Below, piece after piece: positions 44,392-59,300 of a DNA stretch of 64,000 bases (positions within the stretch are counted from its first letter, which is position 1; the number at the start of each line of letters is the position of its first letter). Made by a program: the position numbers and the translations under genes. The stretch comes from Antedon mediterranea. Taxonomy: Eukaryota; Echinodermata; Crinoidea; Comatulida; Antedonidae. The DNA is taken from NCBI RefSeq assembly GCF_964355755.1, contig NC_092674.1:29314001-29378000 (forward strand). The letters are read 5' to 3'. The notes beneath the pieces were generated by a model, which ran no database searches, had not been told where the DNA came from, and saw only the letters and a program-made list of their open reading frames with translations.

Positions 44392-47300
44392 ATGGACACC
44401 ACACCCCAGCCAGATGAATCTTCTCTCGGTGACCTCATTAAAGAGTCGTTTGTCCTCATCCTTACTCTCTTCTTTACTACCATATGGGTCGTTTACATCA
44501 CATACTACAACTCTAGGGTTTTTGCCATCTTTATCACTGCTGTTCTCAACAAGTTTCACAGACATGGAAATATACACATAGGTACACAAATTGTTTTTTT
44601 TTTTTTTACTTTCTTAAGTAAGATTTCAATAGTATAATTACATATAGACAAAGAATTAGTCTATAATAAATGACAGTACTGTATAAATATAAGTGTCAAC
44701 ATATATATATAGTGTAACAACCACAAGTATGTAAATTTGGACTAAAATGTAAAGATTTATTTGGCTCTCAGCTCACTAAATATGTGGTTTTTGTTGGGTT
44801 TTTTTTGCAAGAAAATAATTTAAATTTAAATTGTAAGAGGTATATAATTAAATTGATAAAGTGTAATTCTTGAAGAACTATTAAAATTATAATTTATGTT
44901 CCTATTAATAGTTTCACTTACTTAGTCACTTTGTTGCTAAGCAACGTCATTACTGCATTTTTTGTTAACTCTTTAGTTCAATTAATTTGCTTCCTGTATA
45001 ACAATCCAGAAATGGAACACAACACTATATTATGTATTCTATGATAAGTAGCTAAAATTAAATTTACATTTAATTAATGACTACATTTTTTTTCATGATT
45101 AGGTTCAATTTCAATATCAGTCCTATCAGGCAAGTTAATGTTTCGTGATGTTGCATACATTACAAATGATTTTTCAGTCAGGTAAAGTAACAAACACATT
45201 TTTATTCATGAATTTTGATTAATAGACAAAATTTATAATTGCAATATGTTGTCATGATTTTATACATTGCAACAATATGGAGACACTAAAGTACATACAG
45301 TAGTAATATGCACACACTAAAATACATAGTACTTAATTATTTATATTTTTTAGAGTGCAAGATGGTTATGTTATTTTTCGTTGGTGGAGGATTTATAAGC
45401 CGAGCAGTAATGAAGAAGGTATGTGAACTGAGTAACCCAACAATCATTAAACAGTTGATTCTTCAATTATATTAACATCATCGTTAGACAGAGCACATCC
45501 TACTATTTTGTGCCATTTATTCTTGTCGTGGGCCAGGTGTGTCTCAAGTGGGCCAGTGTAATTTATACTGTTTTCAAGTTATCCTGTATCATTTTTGCCC
45601 ATATTTTTTGGGGTCTTTCAACATCTTTTTACTTTCTTGTTATCTTACCCTAGAGCTAGTATTCTTCAATTATGCCACAAAATCAATCTTTTTTATGAAT
45701 TCATGTGTGTTTTTTTTTCAATCAATTGTTTTCCTTTATCTAGAAGGTTCTCAGGTATCTACACGCTTAAATATTTTGCTGAATGGCTTTGAACTGCATT
45801 GTTATAATCGCTCAACACTCTACGCAAACCTTGAACATTTATTTGGTCTGAGTGTGGACACATTTCCTCCGGAAGAACCAAGTAACATTGACAGGTAATA
45901 ATTGTTTATTAATTTCCACACAACATTTTGTTGGAACAGTACATTGTACATACAAAATCTAATATAAAACATTACCATGTAGAAGTTGTGTCTTGATCTA
46001 TCTGTATTTATTTTTAGCTCCTCCTCATCAGAGTTAGAGACCAACCGTCAAGACAGCTTATGGAGAGATTTCTTTGGAGTTATTAAGGTTGATATATTCA
46101 CTGTAAGTTCTAATTTTATCCTTAAAACATACTGAAAACTAATCAGACATTTTTATTTCAGAAGACGTTGTTTTTACAATATTTGAAATATCATATATTA
46201 AGAGCACTTGATATTGTTGATAGGCATCTATACTGCCAAATGATATACTGGAAATTTATATTAATTTGTAAACGGTGAAGATCAATATTTTAAAATGACA
46301 TCTTACCCTTAGACCATTAGGGCTTTCATTGCATTGCTAAATTGTTAAAAATGACACTTATTATATACATTACTTCTCTAACTTGGACCTCCTGTATTAA
46401 GGCCTTTTCATTAGACATTTAATTTTTAAAAAACCAAACCAAAACATTAAACAAATTTTGGATGGGAGATATTAATAACTTTTTCTCTCCTTGTTGCACT
46501 GTTTGAATGTATTCTAGGGTCATATAGTTTTTGGTAACAAATTGACACCAACGGTGCTTCGGATAGGTGCCGAAGAGACGCACATAACGTACACCACCAA
46601 GGCTGCCTCGTGTCCACATGACGAGTACTCACACGACATTAAATGTAAAGGAGAAGGCCTGAAAATCATGTTCTCACCCAGTCCTAGGTTTGAAGGAGAG
46701 CAAGTTGAGTAAGTTCATTGTTTTGTTTTTGCAAAGGCATTACCCTGTCTAGTGTGAACAGACTTTATACAAAGACTCTTTCAAACTTTGTTTGCACCAT
46801 CTGGTTTGAAGTGTGATTTTACATAAAGCTCTGTCTACACTATCAAACTAGTTTGACAAAAAAGTGTGATGTACCCAAATATGCTAGTGACATGCCCAAA
46901 TGTGGTAGTGATATGACATCATCATGTCCATAACATTTTTTGTCACACAAAGTTTGATTGTGTAGACAGAGCTTAATAAGAAAATTGATTTTTCTGGGAT
47001 AGGGGGTAGAATATTCAAAGCAGTATGATTACTGTTATTTATATTAAGTATAGTAGATATAACAGCTGAACTTTCATCCTCATGTCATTTTTTAATTTAA
47101 TTAATCTGTTTTTCTTTCTTTGTTTTAGTCCACCACGGTTTATGGGTGAGGGATTTGTGGTTTTGCAGTCTAACAATTTTGATGTGCATTATTTCTATGA
47201 TGAACCAGGTATGCTAAAAGGAATTTATTAAATTATATTTATCATTATTTATGATTATAAATATGTTATATATTGCTAGATTCACACCATCTTTTTTGTT

Positions 47301-50300
47301 GTATTCTTAGCTTGTGTATGTATTTTATGGATTATGTCATGCTTTTTACTTCAGTTACAGCAGTAACTAAATATTTTTACCTCAATAGTGTATGATTTTA
47401 GCAGGGAAGTGTGTATTTTCACTCTTCCCTGGATTTTCGTTTGTTTCAATGCAGAAGCTTATAAGGCACTGCAATAAACAATATGTATTATTAACCAAAA
47501 AAATAGAGCTTGCTAAATAATTGCATAAACAGATTAAAACAAAATATAGTTACTGCAGTAACTACAGTAGAATAATTTTGACATTGTCTCTTATTGATTG
47601 ACCATTCTTAGGTTATGTGAAAGAAGGACAAGAGAATGAACCACCACCAGTATTGACAATGCATCTGACTTGTGGTAAGGCTACAACAATCAGTTATGGA
47701 CCCTGGGCAGACAGACAAAGGTATGTTCAAGTTCATCTACCTCTAACAAGTTCTATTCAGTATATTCTTTTAAATTTTATGTATTTAGGTACATGTGGCC
47801 AAAGGATTACAAATAGTAAATACTGTAGATCACTGTCCTATTAGATAGGTGGTAATCCCCCTGATACAGGGGCTATTTTGTGAACCAGTTCACTGAGGTA
47901 ATCTACTTTTATTGAATGATGAACTGGGTTCTTTAAAGTGTACATGGACAAACTGTTATTAGTGGTTAGTCCTTATACGAGAAGGGTGTTCAATCACTCT
48001 CCTATCAGATGAGTGATGATCCCCTGAACCAGTTCACCAGGGTAACCCCCTACTCATCTCTATTGGGTCTACTCTAAGTGCACAAGGACAAACCTTATCC
48101 GAAAAGGGTATTCAGTCACATGGTTCTGGGCAAGTTAAAGAATTGTACACATTTTAAATTGCAGAGATTTTCTTCAGAAGGTGTTCTACCCAGCTGATTA
48201 TAAAGTACTAGAGAAGACACCACCGGTGAACGTTGGTGAAAAGAGGAAGGCGACATTGTTTGATTTTTACCTCAACATGGTGGAGGAAAATACACTAGAC
48301 ATTCTCTTTACCACAGATTCAGTAGGTCAAGGGTCATCATAATGATTATAATATTTAAAAAAAATATTCTAATATTTATATACAGTCTGTATACATGTTA
48401 TATTGAGCAATCCAAAAAGGTTAGATAAAGTCTGACTGATTCTTAACTGTTAAATACTTAATTCTTGGAGTAGTTTTAGCTAGTACCCTGTATAAATATA
48501 TATTCAAACGTTTTGTTTCCTAGGTAACCGATGCAATTCACATCAGTACTGGTAAGGGCTCATACCTTGAGACATCATTTCCATTAACAGTTGAAGAAGA
48601 TGGTTACAAAACGGAGGTCAAAGGTCAATTATTTAATGTGGAAGCTACTACTAGTCTTGCATTCAGCCGTTTTATAGAAACTGAAGCATTAGAGGTAAAA
48701 CTGAAAGAGAAAATGACCAGATATATTATTCTCTAATAGTTAGTTGCTTATAATGATAAATAACTTACATTTTTTTTTCTTCAGTATTCCATTGTAGTTG
48801 AACACCCTTTAGTATGGAATCATCATCAGAACTGGAAAATAAACCTGGACTTCAGTCACACATTAGTACATCTTATATACCAACACAAACTTTTCCTAAC
48901 AGGTGAGTCTAAAGCTCTGTCATACTATCAAACTAGTTTGACAAAAAAAGTGTGATGTGGCCAAATATGGTAGTAATATCATCATGTCCATATATGGGCT
49001 CATCACATTTTTTTTGTCACTTAAAATTTGGACAGAGCTCACAAATGTGTTGAGGCTAACTATACAATTCATTTATCTGTAGTTTTAATCATTAGTTAAA
49101 CCACAAAAAAATGTCTGAAACACATCTAATATTTTCTTTATTTGTAGATCTGCTCTCTGATTGGTCAGGCAAAGGTTTACAAGACTTGATGTCATTTGTC
49201 CCATACACCATGCATCTTAACTGTACATTGAATCAATTTGAGCTTAATCTTATGTGCAATGAATATAATTGGATGGATTGTACTTCACCAAACCTCAATA
49301 ATAGTAAGTACTGTCTACTGTTGGTAGTGGTAGAGAGGGAAGGTGGTAATAGGGTGATAGTGGAAAGTGGTGCTAGGAAAGTTGTTACTTGTGACAGAGA
49401 AAAGGTCTGGAGGAAAAATGGTGCTGGTGACAGAAAAAAATCTGGAGCAGAAATGGTGCTGGTGACAGAGAAAAGGTATGACAGAAAAAAGGTCTGATGA
49501 CAGAGAAAAGTTCTGGAGGAAAAATGGTGCTGGTAACAGAGTTGATATGTTATGTTACTAATTATGATGATCCAATTTTAAATATCGCACGCATATGACA
49601 TATTTGCCAAGCTTTCAGTTGAATTGGTGACTTTTTGTGACTGCTATTTTGGTATTATAATTCCCATCATTTGTTATTATCTTTCTTCTTTATAGCATGC
49701 ATTGCTTTCAATGGAGAGCAGATGGACATTTCACTGGTTCTTCCGTTCTCAGACTTCTTACCTGTAGTTGTTCCTGTCAAAATTATTTTTAAAGTAAGCT
49801 AATTTTCAACATAATGTTTGTTCGGTATAAAAATGTTTGCACACACCCATACACATGAAGTATCAAAATGACCGAAATTGTACTAGGAAGGTTTTAAATA
49901 TATTTGAAAACTGCTGTTAGGGGAGAAATGGATTGGCAGTAACCTAACCCTGGTTACTTATAAGAAATACTTGGCATGTGACCTCATTTTTTTTGTAGAG
50001 AACACCCTAGGGTAAAATAATATGTTCCCTAAACTCATTTTGTTTATTGGTGTAGGTTGGACCAGTGACTGGGTATTTACACATTCCAGAGAGTTTTACC
50101 AATTATCATACTTTGATTGGTATTGATCAAGCCACCAAGAGCCATGTGGAATGGCCTGTACCACGCCCAGATTGGGCCTCCATTACAAATAAGTAAGTGC
50201 TTAAGTCTACATATATAAGCATTTTATATACTGTATATAAAGCTCTTTATACACTATCAAACTTGATGATGTCATATCACTACCATATTTGGGCATATCA

Positions 50301-53300
50301 CCACCATATTTGAGAACATCACACTTTTTTGTCAAACTAGTTTGATAGTGTAGACAGAGCTTAACAATAGTTTTGTGGTATACCATGTTGGAGAAATAAA
50401 TTTGAGAATGTCTGTCCTTGGAATCATTTTATCACTTTTTATCATGTTTATTCGCTATTACAATAACTCTACAAATTAACCTTTCTTTAAACATTTCATT
50501 TTGTAGGCCTGGTTGGATTGAATGCGCCTCAGTGCCTTACTTAGGTTTAAGCATCGTCTACTCCTACCATCCTGTCCCATCATCTGAATGCGTTCCACTT
50601 TTGAAAATATCTGACTGCAAAAATGGAAAACCATCAATAACAGTTACCAAAATAGGCAATAAGTTACACACGACAAACAGGAGACAGCCCCGCTGGCGGG
50701 AGGTTGTCGAACCCGGTAACCTACCAGCGGACAATATGAGTCTTGAGCTTGATATTGGTCCGGCCGTTCTTGTGGCTTATGGGTCAATTCTGAAAGCGGT
50801 TTTAGCATTGAAGGTAACCATGCTATTAAATAATGTATTTGGTAGCTTAATTCAAATTTGTTTTCATATTTTTTTTTACACCATTTCTTCATTTCTTCAA
50901 CCAATTTATCATCAATTTTCAGGAAAATTATCTTGGTGTAGATATTGATTACATGGATCTAGGACGCCCTCTGGAGACTCAACCAATCCAAAAGCCACTA
51001 GATAAACCCGAAGAACGAATTGTGAATCCTCTTAGTTTGCGCCCCCTACAAGTGACATTTGCGCTTACTGTACATACCCTACAAGCATATTTACCGACAG
51101 TAAGATTATATTTTTTAATTTCTAAAAGTTTTTTCCACATTCACAATATTGTATTTTCTACAATAAAAAAAAACAGTTTTGACACTTTTGTGGCTAAAGG
51201 GAAGTATTTTTAATCACTAAAAATGATAAGGCATAGTGGAAAGCATGTAGAAAGCATTACCAAGTTCCATTACACAGTTTTAAATTAAATTTTTTCTTCC
51301 AACATTAGTTATACCAGCCTGCTTACTACCACTATTTCTTCTCTCAGCTTATATTATAATAGATTATATTAGATTGTGATCATGTGTAATGGGATACATC
51401 AAAAGAATATTATGTTTTTTCAGCATCTTTGTAACCAGACTAATGAATGTCTGATACTGAACATGGACAGGCTAGTGGTTGAAGCACATAAAGCTTATTT
51501 TCAAACCAGATTACAGGTGCTACTGTCACCTGTATCTCTACATATTGCTAAGCATAATCAGGTAGGCACAAGTCCAAATTCTTGTTCTATTACAGTTATT
51601 TAAAGAGGTCTTAAACCGTAGCCAGTCATTTTACAGGATAGTGAGTTTGAATCTTTCTGGCTATGAACTTGTACCTCCAAAATTCATTCATATTATTATT
51701 AATCGCTTCTAAAATTATTTATATGTTTATCTCTTGCAGGATGTTCCACAAGATATTCCAGACTGTAGTAGCAATAAGAATGGTTTTTGTCTGTCAGGTT
51801 TACAGCTCCGAGCACATGCAATGTTTTCAGACGAAGGCCTACCCCCTGAGGTAGATACTGTGGAGTATGCATGGCTCGTTGAGCTCCAGCTAGGCCTGCT
51901 ATCAGGACAACTGTCGCCAACACAGGTACTTGCAATGTTCTATTATTAAAAGTTGATAACTTTTAAACTGAGATTATAGATTCGTAGTACTCGTTTTCTC
52001 TAAAGCTCTGTCTACACTATCAAACTAGTTTGACAAAAAAAGTGTGATGTGCCCTAATATGGTAGTGATATGTCCAAATATGATAGTGATATTTTCACTC
52101 ATTTTTGTATAATTTATTATTTTGTATGTTTCAATTTTGTATATTTTTATTGGTCTAGGTACATGCATGTAAAAGTTACCCACAATCTGGCCTTTGGCCA
52201 CTAGTGGTAACTTGTGGCATGGTGGTGTCTAATGTTTTTGATGTTTTATATGAAATAAAGAATAATAATAATGATATGACATCATCATGTCCATATATGG
52301 GCACATCACATTTTTTGTCACATACAGTTTGATAGTGTAGACAGAGCTATACATTCAGATGATAATTTGTAGTTTTTTTTAAACTTTATAATGATTTAGT
52401 AGTTTAATGTTTAAAACATATATCAAACAAAGATGTAGTATTTATATATTCTTTAGGCCTTGGCAGTTACCTCATTTGCCGAGACGTTCATTATGCTTGT
52501 GACAGACAGTGAGAACACCCTCGAGCAACCAATACGGGATGTCAAGTGCGTTCATCAAGTAATACAGACAGCCTGCAGAGTAAAGGAGAAAGTTTACCCA
52601 GTGCCGTGTCCAACAGAGGGCCTGCTCAAGTACCGCATGACAAGGGTGTGGTTGGAAGGCTTTCACATCTGCCTGAAAGAGGAAGACTCAGTTCTAGCAA
52701 TTCAGGTTTGTCAAACAATTTTTATTGATAACTGAGCTGACATAAGGCCAATTTACACAGACGAGTGAGTGGTAACGGTAAGCGGGAAAACTGCGTAGCT
52801 TGTCCCACGTAGAATCTGTATCTATCCTGAGTGGAAACCTGCTCGTTTGCGTTGTATGTATCTTGGTCATATGGAATAACTGTGTAAATTGGCCCTTACT
52901 GTATATGAATATAATGGCTAAAATTATTATTTCATCAGATTTGTTATTCTAATAGTAATATATATATTTCTTAATTTTGTTCAGACTTCATCAATGCAAG
53001 TCTCAACATGCAACCTCCACAGCGAGGCAGTTGAAGCTGGTCTGTCTTGTCACATGGACTTAGTTGAAGTTAAATTGTTCATGGCTCAAACAGAAACCAA
53101 CAAACCATTGCTTCAGGTTGGAGAATTAAAGCTAGGCCCAGTGAATCTAGATTCAGCTGACCTCTCTACCGGTCTTAGCAACTGCAAAGCTCAGCAAAGT
53201 TTTCTGAGGCTGCATGACAAGCGCTCTCGTCGGCTTTGGTTTCTCTGGCCGCCACTTAGTTTAAATTTCCATGCAAGTTGTGGTTGTCTGGGAGGTTGTA

Positions 53301-56300
53301 CTTTCTTTGGAAATGGGAAGAGTAATAAGTTTCTTTTACACGGAAAAAAGTATGCATCAAATCCGTCTAATAAAGAATGTCTTGCTTATGGTCAGAGTCT
53401 TTTACGAAATGAAGAAAATGTCTTACAGAGCAACGGAAGCAGAGGTGAATCTCCAACTAAAGATTTCTTCTTCACTCAGGGCTTTCTAAGTCCGGGATCT
53501 ACCCCATGTAGTCCATTTTCTGGGTTGTCAACAGAACCAGTTGTCATAGAAGATGACCAAAGCAGCTGTCAGAGCTCCGAAAAAACTATACGACCAGAAA
53601 CAATTGGCAGTGATCGGACAAGTATAAGATCAGATGGCACTGATGTCCAACAATCAAATATCGGATTGGTTGGAAGTTCTTCTAGCCTACCAACTACCTC
53701 AATGCCACTTCCAAAGTACCAACACACACGGCATCACAGTGATTTTGTAATGAGAAAAACAATGGATGTACAGAAACTGGAATCACCATCAGAGGTTGAT
53801 GAAACGGATATGCCGTTGCTAGAAAACCAAACAATCTGGTCACAGTCATCCACAAGTCTGAGTGAGTACTACTCAGCTGATGAAGATGCTCATTCTTCAT
53901 CAAGTTTGATCAGAGAAAATGGACAGCAATTGGTTGATCAAATACTTGCGTATGAATTTGATGTTTCTTTATCTGCTGAAGAAGGCTCGAAAAGAAACAC
54001 CGTTATTCACAAACCACAACAAGAGGTCGAATCAAACGTTTCATCCGGATCTTTTAAATCAGCAGCATCTGTCACTAACACAATAGCAGAAGATGTCAAT
54101 GACCAACCAAATGTCATTGACCTTCACGAGCAAGCTTCTGTAATGGCAGCATACACTCACCATCTTAGCCATGTGAGCTATGAACTCTTATCACCAGTCG
54201 CTCCAGGATCCAGTATTGATTCTGCACTGAGTGCTATGCGAACACCAGGTCCTCCTCAACCCACTTTTAATGTTATCCAACATGGCTTCAGTGCTGGTTT
54301 TATGCAGTTAAGAGATTCATTATCTGGAGAGCACAGCTTATCCAGCTCTGTGAGTGACATCATATCAGAGCTTTCTGTTTCCACGCCAACATCTACTCCA
54401 TTGAAATCTTTAGTGGATGAGTTAAACAGTTGCAATAATGTTGAAGGTGCATTTTTTTGTTACTTATCTCTGTTTTTATAATTCATTCATTTATTGTAAC
54501 CTGTTATTATAACTAATTAAACATAGAAATTGAAGAAAAAAAATTAAAAATCTAAGACAGTATATTAAGCAATTTTTATTTTAACTTTTTTTGGTTTTAA
54601 AGATGTAACCTCAGAAACCAGTGCCACCACCACAAACCAAGGTAACCGTGTAATCATCCGAGTTGGCGGTCCTCTGGAGGTGTTCTTGTCGCCTCTGATG
54701 CTACCTGCCATGCAAAAGTAAGGAAGCTGCCTTTGGGCATAACATTGTTTATTGGAAGAGGATGTCTTGAATGATTCAGTACTAGATTCTTGTTCATCCT
54801 ATATTGTTTTATAGTTAATAATAATAAAATATCTATATCCTTCTGTACTTGTGTACAAACATTTATAATTTCTATTTTCAATAGCTTATAAATATTAATA
54901 TCTCTATTCTCCAGACTGGTAGCTGTGTTGTTGCCCATTGTCAGTAATCTGAGCCCACCGCTGGTACTGGATCACTTGCATTCCTCATGTTTAGATCAGG
55001 TAGAAAAGACTGTTGACAAATCAAAGGAAGAAACGGACGCCTCTAATACACAACTGACGGTGAATCTTAAGCAGGTAGGTGGCATTGTCACAAACCTCTC
55101 AAATGTCATGATAATCGTGGGAGATTCTTGATATTTTAATTGATCTCCCACAACAGGTGCAATTTAGCTAGATTGTTTTTGATATACTAAAATGCATCCC
55201 GATATTCTGTGTCAGTTGGGACCTTTATTGGCATAAATTATTTTAATTTTCTTTTTAATTGATACATGTTTATGGCTTGTCATATTGTATTTTTGTGTCA
55301 GTTTCGGCTGTATGGACAACCCTTATTGAAAAAAATAAATACAAATAGAGTAATGCACAACAACTATTGTTAAAAGCAATCTAAAGAAGATGCCTGGTAG
55401 ATTATTCTATGATTTTGCTAATATATGGCACTATGTTTTTAGGTGAATGTCTGTTTACTGCAAGTTGGTTCCTGGTTCAAACCAGGAGACGTTGCGGTCC
55501 CTGTTCCAGTCCACTCTCTCTTAGCCCTCTGTGGATACAATTTCAATGTTGGTCTAACAACCGGCAGTGGTCTCATAGGACAACTGAGCGCACAGAAGCT
55601 TCATGCACAACTTAGATTACTGCCAGTAGGATCAAGAAAGGAAGATAGTGGAAGTGGTGTGACATCAATCCCTGACACACACTCTAAGGTCATGTTCTTC
55701 TGTAAACGAGATCAAGACCAACGGGAGTATGGCTGGATTATGGCAGAATTAGGCCTGGAAAACCTGAATATCAAGGGAGGACTACCAGAAAAGAAAGTTG
55801 TGAAGAAAGAGAAAATTGAGGTTACTCCCGTTCCTAATAGATCTAGTAATTCAAGCACTCCAGATGTGACCCAAGATGAGCAGTTGTCATTGGTTACAGT
55901 CAGTTTTGGAGGCATCTGGACTGGAGTTCCAGCTCCAAAGAAGACTGTGGCAGTTGAAGACATGGACAAACTGTAAGGATTCATTGCTTATGACACGATA
56001 CATTGTAATTGCATTACACATGTTTGTTGTTTTTACAGTATTATTATTGTAATCAGTGGAAATGATAAAGAGGTCATTCAACTGCTTTTTTCTTTCTTTT
56101 GATATAAATGTAATCTTTATATCTGCATATTGTTATTTATTTATATCATAATGATTATCATTTGTTTTATATTGAAACTTGTGAAATGAAATAATGTATG
56201 TAATAGGTCAATCTAGTTTTTTTTCTAGTTTTTTTGATATGTATTGTATTTCTTATAGATTCCTAGCCAACTTATTGAATACAGCTACCCCAGCACTTGA

Positions 56301-59300
56301 TGCCTGGTTAATACCAGCAGATCACATTAGTAGCACTTGGAAAGGTATAACTACAAGCTTTCACACCAGGAAGTGTGCCATCCTTGTGTCACTTATGACA
56401 ATGGCTCATGAAAATGAAGAATGGAAAAAGAGAAATGAGGTAACCACCATCACTCATCACAAATCACTCTGTCAAAATTGTTTGATGTATTTATTAATAA
56501 CAAGTCTCTGAATTTGTAACGATGTACTGTATAACGTTGTATGAAAACTGTATGGGCTACCCTGTGTAAAGAAATGTATGATAATAATAATTATCACATT
56601 CTTTAATTTTCTTTTTTCCCTCAGAAATCATACCCTCACTTAAGCAAGCGTTCTCACACCATCCAGGAGGACTTATCTTGTCAGCTTCTTGTTCTATTGC
56701 TCCGCTACATTCAGTCTTCAAGAATAGACTTAGACGATCTGCTAAAACCTCAAGTACTTCCGGCAGCCACCACTTTGGATAAAGGAGTACATGTTCTACT
56801 TCGTCAGTGGAGAATGAACCTCTCGCTTGTGAATCCAATGGCAGCCACACGTTGGCAGGTTCTAGCAATGGGTCCAACCAATACCGACACAATGGATACT
56901 GATCCACAATTTCTTGACAACCTGACAAATGATGGTGTGCTCACTGAAGGTGATGGCACACAAGAGCATTATGATGAAGCAAGTTCTCTTGCTCAATCTT
57001 ACCAATATACTCAAATGAAGGGATCACAATTGGATCTGTATCAGGAATTTGCAGAACCGCGACCTAGTAAAAGTGCTAATGTCTGGCAATCAGATTCATA
57101 CGCCAAAGTGCGATCACAGACAGACGGAAGCACAGCAACTGATAATTCTTACCACTCTACAGATCCTTATAATCAGAGAAGTAGAGTGTTAGAAGAGAGA
57201 AAAGCCGCAGCATCATCACCCACCAGTACATCACCACTAGATTCAGGAATGAACCATGGTGACATTGAATTAGGATCTCTTAATAGACCAGATCAAGTGA
57301 CCATGCGACCAAAACTGAAATCTAAATTAGCAGTCACCCCAACGGCTCCAATGATTGGTGAAGCAGACACGATGTTTTACCCTCTGTTGGACAACCTTGG
57401 CGTTCCTGGAGAACAACAGCTTGGCCAGCCAACAACAGTTTTGCAAAACCTTGGAGCGGTTTCTGTCGTTCTAGAGGTAAATTCAGCACGTGTGTATGTC
57501 ATTGATGACAAGCCTAGGAAGGCAACCTCCAGGAAGAAGTCAAGACACAGCAAAGCTATGAATTATCAAAAAATGGAAGGAGAAATTCTTGTACTGGACT
57601 GCCAGAAGTTTAGAGTTGATGCGATGGGAAAGTTGACATCTAAAGAAAATAACAAAAATCAACAGACAACCGACGAAGAGAAACAAAACCAGGAAAAACT
57701 CATCGACATCCAGTTAGCTGCCAGACTTGGGAAAATTCAACTCTTAGTGAATATGCCACTGTTAAGATTCATTGTACATTTGGTTTCAATGGTTAATAAC
57801 TTCAAAAGCACAAGAACAAACCTTAAGCTTGCGCGGTACACAAGCAATGCTCCTGTTGACACGACAGAGATGCTTTTGAGAGGAGAGTCAACTGAACTTG
57901 ATGAAACTGATGATGTCTTTGGTAGTCGATACTGGGAAGCTGATAGTGACACTGAACCACGATGTTGGCAGACAATGTATCACTTAATTGACCTTTATTC
58001 TGGGATGTCTGACCAAATGGTCAGAGGTCATCTGACTATTAATCCTCTTTTTAATATTGAGAATGAAGATGTTCAGACTAGTGAGGACGATGAAGTAGAC
58101 TCTCCGATGCAGACTCCGTAAGTTTGGTTAAACCATCTTTCGAATTGTCATAGTCTTGGTTCTAGATTGCAATTTGGTTTAATATTATTCTATAAATACT
58201 AGAGTTTGAAATTTCTGGTGGTGCCATAAAAAGAAACAATAATTGGCGGCAAGTCTAAAAATGTGTATGTGTTTGGAAAAATGAAATAATCAGGTTAATT
58301 TTAAACATTTTCATTGTGTTAAGCAGAACAAATAGAGCAATACATATTGGTTAATGTTGAAACTTTCTTTATTTCCTTCTGATTTATTTGCAGAAAAGAC
58401 GAAGAGGAGGAAGAAGAAGAGCTACCTGGATACTATTCAATGTTTGTGAATCATGTGATTCTGACAACTACAGCAGTCATTGACAATGTCTACCTTCAGG
58501 CCAAACTAGGAGGACTACAGCTTGAGAGTGAAATCATTAAACTCTATGGCAGCGTTACGCATGAACGGGAACAAAGACCACAATCGGGTAATATAATTAG
58601 ATTAGGATTATATCAAGGTTTACAACTACGTAAAGAGTTATATATATATATATATATACCAAGCCATGTTCCATCAGGTAGCTGCATAGGCACCCTCCTA
58701 TTTCAAAATACTGTAACAGCTGCTAAGCTACTGTGCTACTCGAGGGTTACACTGGCTCGTGTCATAAGGATTTAGTTCCCTTTTGTGTTTCCTGCCACCT
58801 ACTTTGTAGTTTGTTTTTTTTTGTTTGTGGTTTTTCTTATGATTGGCAATCAAGTATAAGAGCTATCCAATATTGTTTTTGGTACTGTTTCTGCCGGTAA
58901 GGGTGATCGGAGAAGCTTAGAACATTTAACTATACTTTGAAATGTTTGTTATAGGTCAGTTGCTAATGACAAATGTACAGAAGGTGTCAAGCACAGCTCA
59001 CTTTGATTTATTGAACATTCACCTTCTGGAAAGAAGCAGTCGCATTCGACAGTGAGTTGCAAAATGATTAAGATCCTAGAAAATAATTCTTCGTTTAGGT
59101 TCTTCTAAATGTATTAATCATTTCTGCTGTTGGCAGTACAACTATAATAGGATGAGAAAGTTTTAGCTTTAGTTCCAGCTTTCATATATGTTGCACTGGA
59201 ACATTGTGGAACACTATTAACTCTGTTATTAATGATGCTAAATTAATTTAAAATAAATAGTGCTCTTTTAATGGATTTAAAACATATTTATACAATACAG

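Noticed and set aside
49111-49497. A 128-codon ORF as a separate gene
   Set aside because: It is BLTP1 exon 12 (49148-49303) running past its donor into a tandem repeat.
53271-53903. ORFs in other frames over the large BLTP1 exon 20
   Set aside because: Shadows of the true frame, which runs through 52985-54446 with conserved protein blocks.
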